Positions 1 through 11,463 of a DNA stretch of 64,000 bases are shown in pieces. The first letter of the stretch is position 1, and every line of letters begins with the position of its first letter. The DNA comes from Carettochelys insculpta (taxonomy: Eukaryota; Chordata; Testudines; Carettochelyidae). The stretch covers positions 77,672,298-77,736,297 of the forward strand of contig NC_134138.1 in NCBI RefSeq assembly GCF_033958435.1, written 5' to 3'. The notes under the pieces were generated by a model. That model was not told the DNA's origin. It did no database searches and was given only the letters and a program-made list of their open reading frames with translations. A program made the translations under genes and the position numbers.

Positions 1-1644
1 TAGCAACTTTCTATATATGAGGCAGATATATGTGTGTTCCATATCCAGAGAACTATGTTTTGGTTGTCAAATGCAGCCCTAACTATTTTATTTGCTTTCT
101 TTTCTCAACTGGGGAACATACTGAATCTCCCTTTCCTCACTCACATGCACACACCAATGGGACGATGATAGTTAAACAAACAGTGCAAAATTATAATCCT
201 GAAACTGGAGATGCAATAAGTCATCAACCTAACCACATAGATCATATAGAAAACTATGTTAAGAGAACAATAAGCTTATAAAGGCAAGCATTTGTCAAAT
301 AGGAAATGATAGCATCAAATTTGCCAAGCCAGCCTTCTCTCAAACCGATGCTTGTTTGCTTTCTCTCCCTGCCTGTGTCTACATACCTTATCCCTTTTGG
401 ATATGTATGTAAATGCACAGGATCAAAATTCCAGAATAGGAAGGGATTTAAATAGCTCATGCCTCGTTTGCATATTCCCACGAGATGTGACCTTCAAAGT
501 GGAAACCCTGACTTCAAAATTCCCTTATTTCCAAAATGAATTGGGAATGAATGAAAAATGATTGGTAAGGTGGTGAATAGGTCATGAAGGGTCTTGAAAG
601 TAAAACAAGTGAATGTTAGAATGACAAATTGGCAGAAATTAGAATCTGTTCATATGTGATTAGCAAAAAAGATAAAGTGCCATGTCTACCAGCTAGTGTA
701 TTCCTAACTACTAATTCACCCAGTTCCACTTATCAAGACTGTTTTTTATTCATCTTCTATATTCTTTATCTGCTTACTGCCTCTGTGGTACTCCAAGGAT
801 GGCTTGCCTTAATGTCAGTGGGTAAGGCATTATTTTTAATCTCTTCTGTCCTGCTGCCTCAACTGCTAGCTAAATTGATTAATTAGGGAAGGAAATGTTA
901 ACAACTGAACTGCTGATTTGATAGCAATACCCAGTGTAAGTGCTTTTGCATGTCTTTCAAGGGCTCTGGGAACAGGTTGACAAGGAAGATGTAAGGCAGA
1001 AAATATGTTCATTGCTGACAAAAACGAGATTGCCGGTTTAGAGTCTCCAAATCCAGAGTGCAATGCTAGAAAACGACAAGAGACAGCCTTTGGCTAGCAA
1101 ATATTAATGACTATATTTTATCTGAAGTATTAATATTTACTATCTCTGCTTTACAGGGCTTGGAGATGACACCTTGGCTTCGGCTAGGAGATTCCAGTGT
1201 CACTATGCATGCTGAGGCAGTAAACTGTTGAATTTTTCTTGTGTAGGGGGGTTTCTTCTAATGGTGGGTTATTCTTGTCAAAGCAAAGTACAACAAACAG
1301 GTGTCTAACACCAACATCCTGTGCATTTCATCTGAAAGCTATTCCCCACTTTTCAGATGTCCTGATGTTCTCTCTGGTGTTGTGGTTTAATCATGAGATC
1401 TGTGTTTTACTCTTTTAATCTCTCTCTTTCTCTACAGGGCAGTGAAGAAAAAATACAGAAAACCAGAGGATGGAGGATAGTTTCATCTCAGCAAAAGCCT
1501 GAAGATCACAAGAATTTTGAAACGCACATATGATTCTTTTAGCAAGTTTACATTATAAATTACTCAGAGAAATACAAGCAGAAAAGGGAATCAGAAGAAT
1601 AATTGTCTAGATCCTATTAACTGCAAAGTAACTGCTAACAACAC
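1..1644. other. Unassigned AT-rich sequence
   Basis: No gene or repeat family is recognisable here. One strong 3' splice-like tract (pyrimidines then CTACAG) ends at 1437 and is followed by 32 open codons closing at TGA about 1534. It is treated as a finding, not an exon. Confidence 0.5.
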
Positions 1645-1667
1645 TTTTTTTTTTTTTTTTTTTTTTT
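1645..1667 (+). repeat. Poly-T tract (23 bp)
   Basis: An uninterrupted run of T. It could be a minus-strand poly-A tail of a decayed retroelement, but no element body is recognisable beside it. Confidence 0.8.
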
Positions 1668-1724
1668 GCAAAGTGCAGCTATCCAGTAGTCTGGGACACC
1701 ATAGAAGAATCAGAAGATCAGGGA

Positions 1725-2088
1725 TGGAAGAGACCTCTTGAGCCCCCAGCTGGCCCAGGATAGGTCAATTTCCCCTCCTCCAAGCTCTGTGCAGAGGAGG
1801 TGAATTGATAACCCTGCACCAGCTGGGGGCTCCTGTAGCAAGGCTGCCTGATTCCCAGCTAGTGGAGATTGGGCAGTTTCCCCTTGTGGAGGCTTTGCAA
1901 GTGGCCGTGGGAGGGAAATTGATGACCCCACTCTAGCTGGGTCTCAGGCAGCCTGGCTGCTTGAACTCCCAGCTGGTGCAGGGTCACATAAGTGTGCTGT
2001 GAAATTTCATCAGTTCTGTCCCCTGCCTGCCCGGGCTCTGCAAAGAGCTGTGGGAGGGAAAATTGATGAAATTTCTGTGGCACACTGA
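1725..2088. repeat. Degenerate tandem repeat, three units of about 100-145 bp
   Basis: Three related blocks start near 1783, 1886 and 2032. Each has a variant of GCTCTGCAxxGAGCTGTGGGAGG followed by AAATTGATGA. The first two also share a following CCAGCTGGG-type block. The family is not recognised. Confidence 0.5.
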
Positions 2089-2533
2089 GGCTACGGTTAC
2101 GCTAGTGGGTTTGGCCAAAAAAAACCACGCTGGTTTTGTCGACAAAAGTGATGGAATGACCTCCCACAAAATGTGTTATGTCAACAAAACTCAGCCCTTT
2201 CACCGGCAGCATTCTGCCTCTCAGCCATGAGGCATAATGCTGTTGACAGATTGCGTCGACAGAAAAGCTGTGTGGATGATTGTGGCGGGAGGGAGGCTGG
2301 CTTCTCTCCACAGACAGACTATCAGGAACAATGGGCAGCCCTGTCTGCTGTCCTGCCGGGTGCCTATTTTGTCAAAAGAGCAGCCGGGCGGTCTGGCCAC
2401 TCTGTCAAGAGAGCCACACACTCTTTCGATTGGCTTTTGTGTGTGGGTCCACCCTCTGTCAACAGAAGTTTTGTTGGGAAATCTCTTCTGACAGTGACTT
2501 CTGTTGACAGAGTGCTGTAATGTAACTGTAGCC
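2089..2533. mobile_element. Harbinger-type MITE (GTCGACA-rich subfamily)
   Basis: A nonautonomous element with inverted ends: GGCTACGGTTAC on the left and GTAACTGTAGCC on the right. The flanking triplets are TGA and TTA, an imperfect 3-bp duplication. Internal GTCGACA and TGTTGACAGA motifs repeat in both orientations. The same motifs occur at 28108-28330 and at the left end of the two-gene element at 40430, so it is probably a deletion derivative of that subfamily. Confidence 0.7.
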
Positions 2534-3330
2534 TTACACAATTCCAGTGGTTCTTTGAAAAACTCTGATCTAAGCTGCCACTTGACACCTTGTTGTTTTT
2601 GGTGAAACAGACTTAAAACAGCTCCCCATCTGAAACCACTCTTGATAGCTGCTAGTAATGTTGTCACCTTCTGCAGGCTTGAGATCTTGGCAGTTAAAGT
2701 GAAGGAGGAACTGATGTTCAGATATTGTATTCGGAAATAGCCTTCAGTCTTGTGGCTATTTGAAATGAGATAATTAAATGTCTGAATGTTAGCATTTGCC
2801 TTTGCTGCTAATTTCATTTCTAGTTAATAGTACTTGCAAAATTTGAGGCTCCCTTTGAAATAACAGTTCTATAGATCTATACACACAACTGCATCTAGTG
2901 TGTAAGAAGTCTTAGAATGATGTAATTAGGCAATTTTTCCAGTCACTCTTAACTGTTTTCTAAAAAATTGGTTCATTTTATTTCTGAGCAGCTGATGCAT
3001 TTTTATGATGTGGCAGATGAATGTTTGTCATGGTTACATATATAATGTATGGGAATTTACTGATTTCAGTGAAAAGTCTGGGTGTCAAGCCAGTGAAATT
3101 AAACGAGACTATATTCACCAAAAAAAAGCGCTCTAAAAATATGATCTAGTGAAAAGGGTAGGCACTCTGAATACTTTCAAAGTGAAAACAGAAATTTCTC
3201 ATGCTGATTGCACCCTTGAAATTAGAGTGCCAGCACTTACGTCATTGTGTTTTGACTACTCTCTGTCTTGAAAGACAATAATAAAATCAGATGAGTAATT
3301 TCTATTTAGGACAGATTTCTGAATTACCAC
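2534..3330. other. Unassigned sequence
   Basis: AT-rich, with no supported gene, repeat or RNA feature. Confidence 0.5.
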
Positions 3331-3446
3331 ATTAACCAGTTTACAATCTGCTCAGGGGGAAAAAAAGAAAAAAAATACAGTACAATATATATATTATTGT
3401 ATTTTTTTCTTTTTTTTAACCCCGAGCAGATTGTAAACTGGTTAAT
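3331..3446. repeat. Near-perfect 116-bp inverted repeat
   Basis: The left arm ATTAACCAGTTTACAATCTG is repeated as its exact reverse complement at the right end. Complementarity continues through A-rich and T-rich tracts to an AT loop near 3390. It would fold into a single long hairpin. No target duplication is clear. Confidence 0.85.
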
Positions 3447-4085
3447 ATTGTAATATATATATATATATTCTGCTTATCACCCTTGTTCCAGAGTCTCAGT
3501 GAGGTAGAAATGGTAGTTGGATTTCTCAGGTCCCCAAGCTTTTAGTTAGTTCAAAGTAAGTAGTTAAAATATATGACTCGGGGTGAGCTGCTGCCCTCAA
3601 AGAGATAGGGCAGCCTTTGAGCTGCTTCTGTGTTGACCAGCTGAGGATCAGCAGAGTGCTGCTGCAGCCTGTTTCCCTCCCTGCTCTGCCATGTGATGTC
3701 CTAAAACCATCCAGAGTGTAAGTGAGTGGCTGATGCTACAGCCAACACTGCCTTCATTATGACAATCTCTTCCGACAAGGAATTCTCCAATATCTAGCTA
3801 CAGCCAGATAGTGTTCTTATTGTTATGCTTCTTGAGCAGCAGAAAAAGGACTGGAATGGACCTGAAAAATTGGCTTTCTAACTGGAAAATTTTGTTCAGT
3901 CACTGAACATTCTTGTAAGTTTTCATATATAATGAGACAAGACAGTTGTAATTATGTTTGGATTGTAGACTCGTCTGGACAGGAACTGTGTGTGCACAGC
4001 TCGTAGCACAATTTGGGCACTATCACATAAACAATCATAATTATTTGAGCTGCATTATCTGAATGGTGAAGATACTGGACATTCA
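3447..4085. other. Mostly unassigned; AT repeat and possible L2/MIR-like tail
   Basis: A (TA)n run lies at about 3454-3469. The stretch at about 3963-4050 (GTAGACTCGTCTGGACAGG, then a CTCGTAGCACAATTTGGGC block) resembles the conserved 3' tails of ancient LINE2/MIR-like repeats. The rest is unassigned. Confidence 0.4.
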
Positions 4086-4577
4086 CAGAATCATAGAATC
4101 ATAGAACAATAGAGCTGGAAGAGACCTAAAAAGCCATCGAGTCCAGCCCCCTGCCGTCGGCAGGCCCAAACCCATCAGATCAGCCCTGCCAGAGCTTTGT
4201 CAAGGTGAGACTTAAACACCTCCAGGGATGGAGACTCTGCTACTTCCCTGGGTGGACCATTCCAATGCTTCACCACCCTCCTAGTGAAAAAGCTTTTCCT
4301 AATATTCAACCTGGACCTTCCCAACCTCAACTTGAGACCATTGTTCCATGTTCTGCCATCCGTGACCACTGAGAACAGCCTCAGTCCAGCCTCTTTGCAG
4401 CCTCCCTTCAGTAACTTGAAGGCTGTTATCAAGTCCCCTCTCAGTCTTCTCTTCTGCAGACTAAACAGTCCCAATTTCCTCAACCTTTCTTCATAGGTCA
4501 TATGCTCCAGCCCCCTAATTATTTTGGTCACCCTCCACTGGACACTCTCCGGTGTGTCCACATCCTTCCTATAATTG
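4086..4577 (-). mobile_element. CR1 LINE, 3' end fragment
   Basis: A 5'-truncated CR1 copy inserted on the minus strand. Its 3' end carries the ATTCTATGATTCTATG-type tail, seen on + as GAATCATAGAATCATAGAAC. The minus-strand frame 4561-4175 (128 codons) encodes the C-terminus of ORF2, with the family words [19 protein letters not shown] and [17 protein letters not shown]. It is severely truncated and cannot move by itself. Confidence 0.92.
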
Positions 4578-5710
4578 GCTTCAGTGTGTTGCCCTCTCTA
4601 GGTTTGTTTCTTTTTCACAGCAGATAGATCCTCCTGTCAGACCCATCAGACTCTGCCCCCTTTTCTCAGGTTGAGGTGTTGCTTGGTGCCCTTGAGTCTG
4701 GTACCTCCTGCAGCCCATTTGTTTCCAATCTAATCATCTACAGTTCAGCCTTTTGGCCATATCACATTAAGTTCAGTTACTCTTCCAGGGTAACAAGAAA
4801 GTATAACTGGAAATTCATAAAACTCCCTGAATTAGAAGTTCCTACTGATCAGTTACATCACCAATCCTTTTGAGATCAGTCTTTGGGTCCCATCCTGCAG
4901 AAATGTGTTGAAACTGATATTGCAAAAGCTGGGAGGGGTTCTGAGGCAAAGTGTGCAGAGCAGAATAAGACTGCAACCTGTCACCCAGAGTATTTGCCTT
5001 TATCTGCTTCTCTGTTTGTATGCCATGAAATAGAACAGCTAATACTGGAAACAAGCAGCTCTCGAACCAGAGAGGCCTCAATACAGCGGAGCACTTAAGC
5101 ACATGTGTAATGTTAAGCATGTGAGTAGTTAGTTCAGTTTTGCTTTCCAATGGAATCCATAGTTTCTTTTTATTTTCTTTCCTTTTTCCTCTCCCTTTTC
5201 CATAACCTATACTGACGCATACTTTGCTTAGAAAGTCAATTTTGTCTCACTTTGTCCAATAACACATCACACCATTAATCTGAGTGCATCCACCATAAAA
5301 CACCATGTTTAATAAGGAATACTTCCTGCACTTCTGTCATTTCCATTAAAATAATGTCACTGGAGATACTTCATAAGCCGCCAAGGAGAACATTTAGGAT
5401 TTTTTGTGTAGGCTGTAGGCTTCATTGCACACAAATCAGAATTGAACATATTTTTCAGATGTTCAGCATTAGATATGACCTTTCTACCCATCCAAGAGTT
5501 CTTCTGTTTACCATTAGTTTACTCAAGTTTTTGAGGGCAACAATAAACGTAGCTACCATAAAGCACGAAAGATCATTTTTGGGGAATATTTCTGAATTGG
5601 TTTGTTTTCATGTTTAGAGTTTTGAGTAGTTGATCACTGAAGCTATTTGAACAAGCCTGTGAATGTACTCTTTTCTCTTTATCATTTGAAGACTAGAGGA
5701 TGTATTTTCA
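4578..5710. other. Unassigned sequence
   Basis: No supported gene or recognised repeat. The open frames are short and lack splice or homology support. Confidence 0.5.
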
Positions 5711-5896
5711 ATGTGTGTAGCCAGACAGAATCCCCCTGCTCTACTCCATCTTGCCCCTTTTAGGTGCCTCTGAACACAAAGCACCAAGAAACAGCACAAT
5801 CTTAGAATCATAGAATCATAGAAGAGTAGGACTGGAAGGGACCTCGAGAGGCCATCGAGTCCAGCCCCCTGCCCTCATGGCAGGACCAAGCACTTT

Positions 5897-7366
5897 CTAG
5901 ACCATCCCTGAAAGCCATCTATCTAACCTCTTCTTAAATATCTCCAGTGATGGAGATTCTACCACCTCCCTTGGCAATTCGCTCCAGTGTTTGATCACCC
6001 TGACAGTTAGGAACTTTTTCCTAATGTTCAACCTGAACCTCCCCTGCTGCAATTTCAGTCCATTGCCTCTTGTTCTATCCTCAGAGGCAAGGAAGAGCAA
6101 GTTCCCTCCCTCTGCCTTATGACACCCTTTTAGATACCTGAAAACTGCTATCATGTCCCCCCTCGATCTTCTCTTTTCCAAACTAAACAGGCCCAATTCT
6201 TTCAGCCTTTCTTCATAGGTCATGTTCTCTAGACCTTTGATCATTCTCGTTGCTCTCCTCTGGACCCTCTCCAATTTCTCCACATACTTCCTGAACTGCG
6301 GTGTCCAGAACTGGACACAATACTCCAGCTGAGGCCTAACCAGCGCAGAGTAGAGTGGGAGAATGACTTCTCGTGTCTTGCTCACAACACACCTGTTAAT
6401 GCATCCTAGAATCATGTTTGCTTTTTTCACAACAGCGTCACACTGTTGACTCATATTCAGCTTGTGGTCCACTATAACCCCTAGATCCCTTTCTGCCGTA
6501 CTCATTCCTAGGCAGTCCTTTCCCATTCTGTATGTGTGACACTGATTGTTCCTTCCTAAGTGGAGCACTTTGCATTTGTCCTTATTAAACTTCATCCTGT
6601 TTACCTCAGCCCATTTCTCCAATTTATCCAGATCCTTTTGAATTATGACCCTATCCTCCAAAGAAGTTGCAACCCCTCCCAGCTTGGTATCATCTGCAAA
6701 CTTAATAAGTGTACTTTCTATGTCAATATCTAAATCGTTAATGAAGATATTGAACAGAACCGGTCCTAAAACAGACCCCTGCAGAACCTCACTAGTTATA
6801 CTTTTCCAGCAGGATTGAAAACCATTAATAACTACGCTTTGGGTATGGTTATCCAGCCAGTTGTTCTCCCACCTTATAGTAGCCCCATCTAAGTTGTATT
6901 TGAGTAGTTTATTGATAAGTATATTATGTGAGACCGTGTCAAATGCTTTACTGAAGTCTAGGTATACCACATCCACCGCTTCTCCCTTATCTACAAGACT
7001 CGTTGTTCTATCAAAGAAAGCTATCAGATTGGTTTGACACGGTCTGTTTTTAACAAAACCATGCTGGCTGTTCCCTAGCACCTTACCACTTTCCAATTGC
7101 TTGCAGATGATTTCTTTAATTACCTGCTCCATTATCTTTCCTGGCACAGAAGTTAAGCTGACTGGCCTGTAGTTTCCTGGATTATTCTTGTTCCCCTTTT
7201 TATAAATGGGTACTATATTTGCCCTTTTCTAGTCTTCTGGAATCTCTCCCGTCTCCCACGATTTACCAAAAATGATTGCTAAAGGCTCAGATACCTCTAC
7301 TATCAGCTCCTGGAGGATTCTAGGATGCATTTCATCAGGCCCCGGTGATTTGCAGACATCTAATTT
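5897..7366 (-). pseudogene. CR1 ORF2, reverse transcriptase and C-terminal part
   Basis: The main open frame, 7147-5897 (416 codons), carries reverse-transcriptase motifs in order: QHGFVKNRPCQTNL at residues 28-41, VYLDFSKAFDTV at 61-72, QGSVLGPVLFNIFINDLD at 123-140 and the catalytic FADDTKLGG at 150-158. The C-terminal CR1 region (MTYEERLKELGLFSLEKRR) follows. The same protein continues upstream through 7148-7366, with [16 protein letters not shown] and NPGNYRPVSLTSVPGK. A single TAG, in IPED*KRANIVP, replaces the usual tryptophan codon. A one-base frameshift at about 7370 separates it from the endonuclease. The active site looks intact; the stop and the frameshift make it a pseudogene. Confidence 0.9.
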
Positions 7367-7368
7367 CT

Positions 7369-8580
7369 CTAAGTAAATTTAATTTGTTCTTTTCCTACTT
7401 CAACTTCTAAACCTACCCCTTTTTCACTAGCATTCTCTATGTCAGGCATTCCTTCAGATTTCTCAGTGAAGACTGAAACAAAGAAATCATTAAACATCTC
7501 TGCCATTTCCAAATTCCCTGTTACTGTTTCTCCCTCCTCACTGACCAATGGCCCTACCCTCTCCTTGGTCTTCCTCTTGTTACTAATGTATTTGTAAAAA
7601 GCCTTCTTGTTTCCCTTTATGCTTGTAACTAGCTTGAGCTCATTTTGTGCCTTAGCCTTTCTAATCTTGCTCCTGCATGCTCGTGTTGTTTGCCTATATT
7701 CATCCTTTGTAATTTGTCCTAGTTTCCATTTCTTATACGATTCCTTTTTTAGTTTGAGATCATGCAAGATCTCCTGGTTAAGCCAAGGCAGCCTTTTGCC
7801 ATGTTTTCTATCTTTCCTACGCAGTGGGATAACTTGCTTTTGGGCCCTTAATAATGTCCCTTTGAAAAACTGCCAACTCTCCTCAGCCGTCTTTCCCCTC
7901 AGTTTAGCTTCCCAGGGGACCTTACCTACCAGCTGTCTGAGTTTACCAAAATCTGCCTTCCTGAAATCCATTATCTCTATTGTACTGTTTTCCCTTCTAC
8001 CCTTCCTTAGAATTGTGAACTCTATGATTTCATGATCACTTTCACCCAAGCATCCTTCCACTTTCAAATTCTCAATAATTTCATCCCTATTTGTTAAAAT
8101 TAAATCTAGAACAGCTTCCCCTCTGGTAGCTTTTTCAACCTTTTGGAATAAAAAGTTATCTGCAATGCAATCCAAGAATTTATTGGACAGTCTGTCCCCT
8201 GCTGTATTAGTTTCCCAACATATACCTGGATAGTTGAAGTCCCCCATTACCACCAAATTCTGGGCCGTGGATGATTTTGTTAGCTGTTTAAAGAAAGCCT
8301 CATCCACCTCTTCCACCTGGCTAGGGGGCCTGTAGTAGACTCCTAGTAGGACCTCATCCTTGTTTTTTACTCCTCTGAGTCTAACCCGGAGACTTTCAAC
8401 CCGTCCATCTCCTATGTCCATCTCCACCTCTGTCCAAGTGTGTACATTTTTAATATACAAGGCAACACCTCCTCCCTTCTTTCCCTGTCTGTCCTTCCTA
8501 AGCAGGCTGTACCCTTCAATACCAACATTCCAATCATGTCTGAAAATGTTTGAAAGGACAGATGCACTTATCTCAAGCCC
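7369..8580 (-). pseudogene. CR1 ORF2, endonuclease part
   Basis: The minus-strand frame is open from about 8598 to 7369 (409 codons), but its first codons lie in LTR sequence and the apparent start is a TTG, so the start is not real. It encodes the apurinic-like endonuclease of CR1, which nicks target DNA to prime reverse transcription. Visible motifs are [16 protein letters not shown] near residues 35-50, [10 protein letters not shown] at 83-92, MGDFNYPG at 118-125, VLDLILTN at 163-170 and ESDHEIIEF at 186-194. The catalytic GDFN and SDH residues are kept. It ends where a one-base shift breaks the join to the reverse transcriptase; the lost frame continues as [15 protein letters not shown]. 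Confidence 0.9.
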
Positions 8581-9649
8581 AGTCTTTTGATGCTTCAAAA
8601 CACAGACGTGCTATGTCTGCGTGACCCTGGACCGAAGAATACAGATAAGAGGGCTAACAAGCCAGCCGATGACCACAGGCCTTAAATTGCCCTTTGCTGG
8701 TATTCCTAATTGACATGCCCACACAATTGTCCCAGAAGAGGAACCTCGCACCCCTATGAAAGAATGTCCTGTTTTCATGATTTGGTTCTCTCTATCTTAC
8801 AAGTGTAAATTAAATTGCAACTGCCTTGTAAGAACTGGCGTCACAAAGATGAACCAGCACAATTGGTACCTTTAGATAAGGAAGAATGTGCGTGACCTAA
8901 GGGGTAAAAGAAGGGTCTGGCAGACCACTCTAACTGAGCTCCAATTACCTATACCTGCTGGTCAGGTAAGGTCTTTGCCTCCCGAGGACCCAGGGGAAGC
9001 CCTCCTCACATTGTTCTTCCTGATGGCTTCAGTGAACAACGTTGGCTACGCCAGGAGTCAAAGGATGCAGGGGTGAGAATTATACCTGCAATGTACTTTT
9101 TGTGCACATTTAATAGTAAGAGCTCTTTAGGCTGAGGCATCTGATCCTCAAATGGGTAACTTTTTTCACTTGTAATCTCATTGGCATGTCATATGTATCA
9201 TCTGACTAGTAGTTAAATAAAACAATAACCTTGTAACCATTAAGATTCTTGTTTCTGCTTTTAATAAATAGTAACCATTTAAGCTTTCAGCCTAACTCCT
9301 TTCAGTTACTGTAACTCGGCTGAACACAAAACAAAGAACCTCAGCCCTTTGGCTGTATCAGCCTGGTCAGTAGTAAGGTGCAGTAAAAGCTGAGCGCTGA
9401 GTCGTGCTACCTCCATGGAGCAGATTCTTGGGGCACCCGTCAGCCTCCCTGGCTGCCCACTGAGAATGGACAGTCTGTCCTAGCAGTTAAAGACTCGGGT
9501 GAAATAAGCTCTCTGCACCAACCTTTGGGGCACCCGTCAGCCTTACACTGGCTGCCTGCTACGAAGGGACTGCCTGTCCTAGCGGTTCAAGACTCGGACG
9601 TGACAAGGCACACAGACCACTCCTTACCCGGCCATCGGCTAACAATGTG

Positions 9650-10155
9650 GTGCAAAGATTTTTCACCCATACTCCTTTTAATGTTAATGGGGAATGTGCA
9701 TGTAAGTCATTCATCAGCATACTGAAACAATTGTTTGAATTTTCTGGTGGAAATGAACTCCAATGTTAGCATTTAGGGATCTATTTTTATTATTTTCAGT
9801 GAGAACAAAAATCTGTAAATTCCTACACATTATCATCAAAATTTGTTTTCTATATTTCTCAAATTGCATTGTCTTTCTGCACACATTTTTCCAAATCCTT
9901 CTAATTTTATGGACTGATGATTTGAGGATGCTTTTTGTCCACCCTTTTAGCTACTGCTCAGAGGAGAAAGGTGGTTTTTCCCCCTTCCTCGTTAATCATT
10001 TATTGTATGCACTTTGCAAGCTTATCTTTGAAAATCTCTAATGCTGTAGATTGGACATATTCCTTAGGAGAAATTTGGGTAAAATGAACTTGGTTAACCA
10101 TTACCTTGCACCTTCTGAAGCTATTTACACAATGCTATTCTGATAGAACTTAGTA
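9650..10155. other. Unassigned sequence
   Basis: AT-rich. The 92-codon open frame at 9763-10041 has no recognisable domain or splice support. Confidence 0.5.
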
Positions 10156-10833
10156 CAGGGGTGGCCAGCACCTGGACCGTAGGTGGGATCTGGCCCACAA
10201 GCACTTTTCAGCCAGCCCATGAAGCTGGCAGTGGTGCCATTTTATCCAAGCTGTCAAAGTGAGTGTGGGGTGTGGGACTGACAAACTGCAGCTCCGGAGC
10301 CACATGTGTCTCTTTAAGGAGCCATTTATGGCTCTGGATGCTGCCACTGCTGACTCCTCCTCCAGCTCCCCGCCCTGCTGCACTGAAATAATGGAAATAA
10401 ATTGAATCAGGTTAAATGGCCAGCTGGAGGGACCAGGCTGTTAAACCAATTAAATTGAGTTCCATTATTTCAGTGTGGCGGGGCATGGAGCCACCCACGC
10501 TGCAGGTGGGAGAAAGGAGTAGGAAAGCTGGGGGGAGCCGGGCAGCCATGCTGAGAAGGCAGCAGCCATGAAGGAGCAGCAGGGGGAGCAAGCATCATCT
10601 GATTTAGGTTAATGTTGGGGTTGGGGCTGAGAGGCATTAAGCCAAGGCACAGGGGCCAGTTTGAAGCAGAGAGAGGCTAAACCTGGGGATGGGGTGCAGA
10701 GGGGTTGACTTTAGGGCTGAAAGGGGTTAAGCCTGAGGACGGGGGTTGAGGTTGGGGCTATTTTGTGTTCAACCCCTAGAAAAGAGAAAAAATTGCCTTA
10801 TGGCCCTCAATAAGAAAAGGGTGGCCACCCCTG
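10156..10833. mobile_element. Nonautonomous hAT-type DNA transposon
   Basis: The terminal inverted repeats are CAGGGGTGGCCAGCAC and GGGTGGCCACCCCTG. The flanking 8-bp duplications ACTTAGTA and ATTTAGTA differ at one base, the length expected for hAT elements. There is no transposase. An internal foldback at about 10382-10473 (CTGAAATAATGGAAATAAAT against its complement) is preserved. Confidence 0.85.
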
Positions 10834-10984
10834 ATTTAGTAAATTTCTGGAAATGGTGACACAATACACAGGAGCAGCATGAAAAAGGCTACATGTCTTT
10901 GTGTGGTATAAGGCAGAGTTTAGATGCACTCCTGATTTTTGTACTTAGCACATATCATTGTTTTACCACTTTTCAGCAGCACAC

Positions 10985-11130
10985 CTCATCCTTTACACAG
11001 GAGTCTAAACTCATTCTCCCCCATTTTCCAGATATGGAGACTGAGGTACAGAACAGTGAACTGACTCACCCAAAAAACACTAAAACCAGGACCAGAACTC
11101 ACATCTCCTATTATATTTCCTGGGCCAGGG
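10985..11130 (-). repeat. MIR-like SINE remnant
   Basis: The segment CCCATTTTCCAGATATGGAG and the following GACTGAGGTACAGAACAGTGA match the antisense of the MIR/CORE-SINE body. Decayed, ends unclear. Confidence 0.6.
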
Positions 11131-11458
11131 TGAGCAAATTTTTCACATTGGGTCCCACTTTTTGTCCCTGCACTTCACAGCCCCCTCTCACACTGATTCC
11201 AATCGAATGTAATTCAAACAGATGGAAATTTTGATTGTGTTCATGTTTAAAAATGATTCATTGGTACATAAATGTGAATACATGTACATAATATACAACA
11301 ATAACATATTTCAACATCTCATATCAGTGAGATGGATGAGCCTGAGGACCAACAGCTGCTCATGTTGTTTTTCCTTACAAAATGTCATGCCCCCACAAAG
11401 GGACCCACCCCCCACTTATCTCACCTCTTTGCTAGGGCGTGTTGCCTCTCAGTGTTCC
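11131..11458. other. Unassigned sequence
   Basis: Nothing recognisable between the MIR-like remnant and the second solo LTR. Confidence 0.4.
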
Positions 11459-11463
11459 TACAT

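Larger units (their letters stand above)
5804..8580 (-). mobile_element. CR1 LINE, nearly full-length ORF2, inserted in a solo LTR
   Basis: About 2.8 kb of CR1 on the minus strand, with its 3' tail at 5804 (AGAATCATAGAATCATAGAA). It retains the endonuclease, reverse transcriptase and C-terminal regions but lacks ORF1 and the extreme N-terminus of ORF2. It lies inside an LTR, so it is younger than that LTR. Possible flanking duplications AATCTT (5798-5803) and AGTCTT (8581-8586) differ at one base, and about 30 bp of LTR seem to be missing at the junction. Confidence 0.93.
5716..9644 (+). mobile_element. Solo LTR of an endogenous retrovirus-like element, copy 1, split by CR1
   Basis: The LTR begins TGTAGCCAGACAGAA at 5716 and ends GGCTAACA at 9644. 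It is flanked by the identical 5-bp duplication ATGTG (5711-5715 and 9645-9649). A CR1 copy (about 5804-8580) splits it, leaving about 1.15 kb of LTR. The right part has the shared block GGTCTGGCAGACC, a poly-A signal-like AATAAA near 9266, and AACACAAAACAAAGAACC near the end. The TATA-like site kept by the other two copies has decayed here (GGGGTAAAAG near 8901). No internal viral genes are present, so this is a recombination product or LTR remnant. Confidence 0.88.

Noticed and set aside
2221..2817. A 198-codon minus-strand open frame
   Set aside because: It crosses a MITE boundary at 2533 and has no recognisable domain, so it is a chance frame over noncoding repeat.
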